A program made the translations under genes and the position numbers. A DNA stretch of 35,733 nt from contig REDH01000092.1 in assembly GCA_007693585.1 (NCBI GenBank), positions 1 to 35,733 on the forward strand, read 5' to 3'. Position 1 is the stretch's first letter; each line of letters starts with the position of its first letter. Shown here piece by piece: positions 32,330 to 35,733 of this stretch. This DNA is from Deltaproteobacteria bacterium (GTDB lineage Bacteria > Myxococcota_A > Bradymonadia > REDH01). Under the pieces are notes generated by a model. That model worked only from the letters and a program-made list of their open reading frames with translations. It made no database searches and was not told the DNA's origin.

Positions 32330-33832
32330 ATGGTCGAGCGATTGCTGCGTGGTTCGTTGCCGTTCCTGTTCCTCGTGCCCCTTCTGGCATGCTCGGCTTC
32401 GGGCTGTGCGGCCCGGTCCGGCGGTGCGGTGGCGGAGGCGGTGGACGAGCCGGAGGACGGCATCCTCGAGTTCGTGGTGGAGGAGATGGGCCCCGGCGAG
32501 CGGCCGGAGGAGGAGGATGGCGAGCGGGGGTGGGATGCGGCGGGCGTGCCGCTGCCGGAGGGGCGGATCTCGGTGCAGCTTCGCTGGGTGCTGGATCGGC
32601 TCGAGACGGGGGGGGGATTGCCGGATCGGGACGAGGCCCGGGAGCGATTCACGGAGGCGTTCCTGGCGCAGGTGCCCGCGGCGCAGCTCTCGGCGGTGAT
32701 GATCCAGCTCTCGGCGCTGCTCGGGGCGTTCGTGCTCGAGGAACTGGAGGACGCGCCGCAGGAGGGGATGCTGGTGGGCGTGCTGCGGGCGGAGGATGGC
32801 CGGGTGTACCGTGTGGTGGTGGGTCTGGCGGAGGGGGACGCCGACGGCCGGATGGAGACCCTGCTGGTGCAGCTCGCGCCGGACCGGATGACGGAGGACG
32901 TGGGTTCCTGGGACGGGGTGCGGTCGCGGCTGGCGGAGGCGGGCGAGCGGGTGTCGCTGCTGGCGGCGGAGGTGGGGGACGCGGGATGCGAGCCGCTGGA
33001 GTCGATGGCGCCGGCGGAGCCGCTGGCCATCGGGTCGACCTTCAAGATCTGGGTGCTCGGCGCGGTGGTGGACGCGGTGCTCGGCGGGGACACGACGTGG
33101 CTGGACGCGGTGGAGATTCGCGACGAGTGGCGCTCGATCCCGTCCGGGGTGATGCAGAACGAGCCCGCCGGGGCGACGTTCTCGGTGCGGGAGATGGCGA
33201 CGGAGATGATCCGGATCTCCGACAACACGGCGACGGACCACCTGATCGGGGTGCTGGGCCGCGAGCGGGTGGAGGAGGCGATGGAGACGTGGGGGGAGCA
33301 GCTGGCGGAGCGCAACCGTCCGCTGCTGACGACGCGGGAGATGACGGGGTTGAAGCTGCCGCGGATGGCGGAGGAGCTGACGCGCTGGCGGGCTGGGGAT
33401 GCGGACGGCCGCCGTGCGCTGCTCGACGAGGGTCCGGTGGATTTCGACGTGTTGGAGGCGCTTCGGGAGGCGGGTCCGTGGACCACGCCGCGGGCGATCG
33501 ACGTGCTGGAGTGGTACGCCTCGGCGGAGGAGCTGTGCGGAACGCTGCACTGGTTGCGGGAGCTGTCGCTGTCGCGTCCGGGGGCGCAGCCGGCGATGGA
33601 GATCCTGGGGCTGAACCCGGGACTGGAGTTCGATCGTGCCCGCTGGCCGTACGTGGGGTACAAGGGCGGGTCGGAGCCGGGGGTGCTCAACATGACCTGG
33701 CTGCTGCTGCGGGACGACGGGCGCTGGTTCGCGCTGGTGCTCACGGCGAACGACGAGGCGCGTCCGGTGCAGGAGGGTGCGCTGATGTCGGCTGCGGCCA
33801 CGGCGTTGCGGCTGCTGGGCGAGCAGCCCTGA
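32330..33832 (+). CDS. Class A beta-lactamase-fold serine hydrolase lipoprotein
   Basis: 500 aa from ATG 32330. Signal peptide with possible lipobox LLAC (Cys21). Residues ~75-190 form a small alpha+beta domain; ~200-500 is the serine beta-lactamase/PBP fold: Ser236-TF-Lys239 (IGSTFKIW), Ser297-Asp-Asn299 (ISDNTATDHLIG), Lys445-GGS (GYKGGSEPG). The two-domain layout resembles LpqF/ORF12-type proteins, some of which are esterases or have unknown function, so antibiotic hydrolysis should not be assumed; no clear Glu166-type omega loop was spotted. A run of nine G (32608-32616, Thr-Gly-Gly-Gly) lies inside the gene. Codons end mostly in G. An alpha/beta hydrolase follows 50 bp downstream. Confidence 0.85.
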   Translation: MVERLLRGSLPFLFLVPLLACSASGCAARSGGAVAEAVDEPEDGILEFVVEEMGPGERPEEEDGERGWDAAGVPLPEGRISVQLRWVLDRLETGGGLPDRDEARERFTEAFLAQVPAAQLSAVMIQLSALLGAFVLEELEDAPQEGMLVGVLRAEDGRVYRVVVGLAEGDADGRMETLLVQLAPDRMTEDVGSWDGVRSRLAEAGERVSLLAAEVGDAGCEPLESMAPAEPLAIGSTFKIWVLGAVVDAVLGGDTTWLDAVEIRDEWRSIPSGVMQNEPAGATFSVREMATEMIRISDNTATDHLIGVLGRERVEEAMETWGEQLAERNRPLLTTREMTGLKLPRMAEELTRWRAGDADGRRALLDEGPVDFDVLEALREAGPWTTPRAIDVLEWYASAEELCGTLHWLRELSLSRPGAQPAMEILGLNPGLEFDRARWPYVGYKGGSEPGVLNMTWLLLRDDGRWFALVLTANDEARPVQEGALMSAAATALRLLGEQP

Positions 33833-33882
33833 GCGAGGATGGCGCGCGGGTCGCGGGCCGATGGAACGAAGGAGAGGAGCGG

Positions 33883-34689
33883 ATGGCGACGGTGCGCGTG
33901 GCGAACGGGGAGACGGAGCTGTGGGTGGAGGAGCGCGGCGAGGGGCCCGCGCTGTTGCTGCTCAACGGGTTGAGCCAGTCGACGGCGAACTGGCGGAGTC
34001 AGATGCGGGCGCTGGCCGGGGACTACCGGGTGATCGCGTACGATGCGCGGGGGCAGGGACGGAGCGCGCTGGGGCCCGTGCCGATCCGGCTGGAGGATCA
34101 GGTGGCGGACCTGGAGGGGCTGCTGGACGCGCTCGGCGTGGAGCGGGTGACGCTGGTGGGTTTCAGCCACGGGGCGCGGGTGGCGCTCGCGGCGGCCTCG
34201 GCGTTGCCGGAGCGGGTGGAGCGGCTGGTGCTCACGAGCGTGGGGACGAACGACGGTCCGCATCGCCGGCTGATCGTGCGATCGTGGCGCGAGGTGCTCG
34301 TGCGGGGGGGCGTGGAGGCGATGGCGTGGTGCACGCTGCCGATGATCGTGGGCGAGGAGTTCGCACGTGCGCACCGGGGTCAGGTGGACGGGATCATCCG
34401 GGCGACGGTGCAGCGCAACTCGCCGGAGGGGCTGGAGGCCCTGCTGACGGCGCTCGAGGGATACCCGGATCCGACGGCGGAGGCGCGCCGGGTGCGTGCG
34501 CCGGTGCTCCTGCTCACGAGCGATCGGGACCCGCTCGTGCCGCTGGAGGACGCCCGCCGCCTCGCGGATGCGTTCGACACCGTGGAGCACGTGCTGATCC
34601 GCGGGTGCGGCCACACGCTGCCCATCGAGGCGCCGGAGGCGTGGCGGGAGGCGGTGGTGCAGTTCCTGCGGCGCCACGCCGAGGGATGA
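33883..34689 (+). CDS. Alpha/beta hydrolase
   Basis: 268 aa, ATG preceded by GGAGAGGAG. Catalytic triad: Ser95 in the elbow GFSHGA, Asp216 (or Asp214) in TSDRDPLVP, His244 in GCGHTLP. The oxyanion-region motif is LLLNGLSQS (25-33), and DARGQGRS follows. Close in pattern to small esterases, haloperoxidase-like and 3-oxoadipate enol-lactone hydrolases (PcaD); the LNGL start (instead of HG) is typical of acyl-ester/lactone hydrolases near biosynthetic genes. Substrate unknown. Probably cotranscribed with the beta-lactamase-fold gene (50-bp gap). Confidence 0.88.
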   Translation: MATVRVANGETELWVEERGEGPALLLLNGLSQSTANWRSQMRALAGDYRVIAYDARGQGRSALGPVPIRLEDQVADLEGLLDALGVERVTLVGFSHGARVALAAASALPERVERLVLTSVGTNDGPHRRLIVRSWREVLVRGGVEAMAWCTLPMIVGEEFARAHRGQVDGIIRATVQRNSPEGLEALLTALEGYPDPTAEARRVRAPVLLLTSDRDPLVPLEDARRLADAFDTVEHVLIRGCGHTLPIEAPEAWREAVVQFLRRHAEG

Positions 34690-34783
34690 TGGCGACCGCC
34701 GGCGCGGGTGGTCCGGAGGTGCGCGGCGGGCGGTTCGGGGGACCGTGCGCGGGCCTTTTCGCCGTGGTCCCGGGCGGAACGAG

Positions 34784-34811
34784 TTGCGCGCAGCGGTGGC
34801 GGTGGTATGGT
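34784..34811 (+). promoter_or_regulatory. Promoter candidate for infC
   Basis: TTGCGC (34784-34789), 16-nt spacer, TATGGT (34806-34811; four of six). It lies ~110 nt upstream of the infC ATG in a gap of 230 bp after the hydrolase gene. Confidence 0.5.
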
Positions 34812-34919
34812 ACGGGCCGCCGCGCACAGGATCTGCGCCGTGCGAAGGGACCGGCGTCCGGTCCCGGGGCTCCTCCGGATTGGGGGCGCTCCGCATCGAT
34901 CACCACGACATGGAGTTGA

Positions 34920-35588
34920 ATGAACAGGGGAGGATCATCGAGAGGGCCGTCGCCGGACATGCACCGGGTCAACCACCAGATCCGCTTTCCGCAGATCCGG
35001 GTGATCGGGGTGGACGGGGAGCAGCTCGGCATCATGAGCCCGGACGAGGCGCGCGACATCGCCGGCAACGAGGGGCTGGACCTGGTCGAGGTGGCACCGC
35101 AGGCCCGCCCGCCGGTCTGCAGGATCATGGACTACGGCAAGTTCCGCTACGAGGCCTCCAAGCGCGCGAGCGCGCAGAAGGCGGCGCGGGTCGAGGTGAA
35201 GACCATCACCCTGCGCCCGAAGACCGACAGCCACGATCTCGAGACGAAGATCAAGCAGGCGCGCGGCTTCCTCGCCAAGGGCGACCGCGTGAAGTTCGTC
35301 ATGCGGCTGCGCGGCCGCGAGCGCGCGCACACCGGCATGTGGTTCGAGAAACTCAACGGCATCCTCGCCTCCATCGAGGATGTGGCGACCATCGCCCAGC
35401 GACCGACCGAGGAAGGCCGCACCATCGTGGCGAACGTCGAGCCCATCGCCCAGCGCGACGGAGGCGGCCAGAAAGTGCAGGAAGCCCCGCAGGCCGAGCA
35501 GCCCGTTCCGGCTCCCGCCGCTGCACCGAGCGCCGACACCGGGCCCGAGGTCGTGCACACCAACCCGATCAGCCGCTCGCGGAGCTGA
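34920..35588 (+). CDS. infC: Translation initiation factor IF-3
   Basis: 222 aa. Binds the 30S subunit, checks the start codon and initiator tRNA, and prevents early subunit joining. N-domain: VNHQIRFPQIRVIGVDG, then LVEVAPQARPPVCRIMDYGKFRYE. C-domain: TLRPKTDSHDLETKIKQA, GFLAKGDRVKF and LRGRERAH. The core ends near residue 180; the last ~40 residues are a Gln/Pro/Ala-rich tail, recalling the C-terminal extension of IF-3 (Dsg) in Myxococcus xanthus. It starts with ATG, with GGAG 4 nt upstream, unlike the AUU/AUC starts used for autoregulation in several bacteria. The usual rpmI-rplT partners do not follow; instead a convergent frame overlaps its last 20 bases. Confidence 0.95.
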   Translation: MNRGGSSRGPSPDMHRVNHQIRFPQIRVIGVDGEQLGIMSPDEARDIAGNEGLDLVEVAPQARPPVCRIMDYGKFRYEASKRASAQKAARVEVKTITLRPKTDSHDLETKIKQARGFLAKGDRVKFVMRLRGRERAHTGMWFEKLNGILASIEDVATIAQRPTEEGRTIVANVEPIAQRDGGGQKVQEAPQAEQPVPAPAAAPSADTGPEVVHTNPISRSRS

Positions 35589-35733
35589 CGTCCCCCCGCA
35601 GGGACAACGCCCGCCACGAACCCAGCGGCAACGCCACGCCCTCCACGGGCGGCGGGAACGGGCGGCCGGCGCGCCGCGCCGCCGCAGCCTCTGCCCCCCA
35701 GCGGCGGGCCTCCGCCAGCGCCGCCGCGAAGGC
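35569..35733 (-). CDS. C-terminal end of a convergent CDS (cut by window edge)
   Basis: An open minus-strand frame enters from the right edge and runs 54 codons to a TGA at 35571-35569. It has no start inside the window. Nearly all third positions are G or C (about 51 of 54), as expected for real genes here, and the peptide is protein-like: AFAAALAEARRWGAEAAA, then FPPPVEGVALPLGSWRAL. It would overlap the end of infC by 20 bp. Not recognised. The opposite strand shows no continuation of an infC operon in 35589-35733. Confidence 0.5.
   Translation of the reverse strand, partial: AFAAALAEARRWGAEAAAARRAGRPFPPPVEGVALPLGSWRALSLRGDVSSASG

Noticed and set aside
32330-33832. Calling this an antibiotic-resistance beta-lactamase
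   Set aside because: The fold motifs are there, but the two-domain layout and lack of a visible omega-loop Glu fit LpqF/ORF12-like hydrolases equally well.
31279-34896. 1205-codon minus-strand open frame over the beta-lactamase and hydrolase genes
   Set aside because: Low-complexity Arg/Ser/Pro peptide antisense to genes with complete catalytic motifs; a by-product of high GC.

Overview
This is a very GC-rich bacterial chromosome segment packed with housekeeping genes. It most resembles Myxococcota or a neighbouring former deltaproteobacterial group. The clues are a CarD/CdnL-type regulator, a membrane Ser/Thr kinase with a PEGA-like tail, a GAF protein, an IF-3 with an extended C-terminus, and GTG starts with 4-nt stop/start overlaps. 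No phage, insertion sequence, CRISPR array, tRNA or integron was seen.

Left end (1-6 kb): the window opens inside the 3' end of a 5S rRNA gene, followed by a perfect 15-bp terminator hairpin, so an rRNA operon lies just to the left. Converging on it is a minus-strand operon mutY > miaB > histidine phosphatase. A cluster of poly-G/poly-C runs covers the mutY-miaB junction and the first codons of miaB. rpsU diverges from mutY with a near-consensus promoter. A second minus-strand operon, GNAT acetyltransferase > tryptophan 2,3-dioxygenase > unknown 181-aa protein, has 4-nt overlaps at both junctions.

Middle (6-22 kb): a Ser/Thr protein kinase with a C-terminal sensor-like domain; the cofactor operon nadC > birA > coaX; a secreted HExxH metallopeptidase-like protein; a GAF protein; and a long minus-strand run: SurA-like PPIase lipoprotein > amidohydrolase (MTA/SAH deaminase type) > UvrD/Rep helicase > DUF4159 Tat protein > VWA/GATase-like membrane protein > small zinc ribbon. 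The last three look like part of the MoxR/VWA type of locus without MoxR or DUF58.

Right part (22-35.7 kb): a small protein built of two internal repeats; carD (cdnL) then proB; a 927-aa membrane protein that looks like a degenerate kinase fused to DG-rich repeats; a thiolase and a DUF481 outer-membrane protein separated by a 12-bp hairpin; an uncharacterised protein carrying RelA/SpoT-synthetase-like motifs; a Tat-exported lipoprotein superoxide dismutase overlapping it tail to tail; a class-A beta-lactamase-fold lipoprotein and an alpha/beta hydrolase; then infC. infC is followed not by rpmI-rplT but by the tail of a convergent gene cut by the window edge.

The best candidates for undescribed biology are the RelA/SpoT-like protein (30164-31345), the pseudokinase-repeat protein (24728-27511), the poly-C tract at codons 2-5 of miaB, and the internally duplicated 113-aa protein. 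All function calls come from reading motifs by eye; no database search was run.
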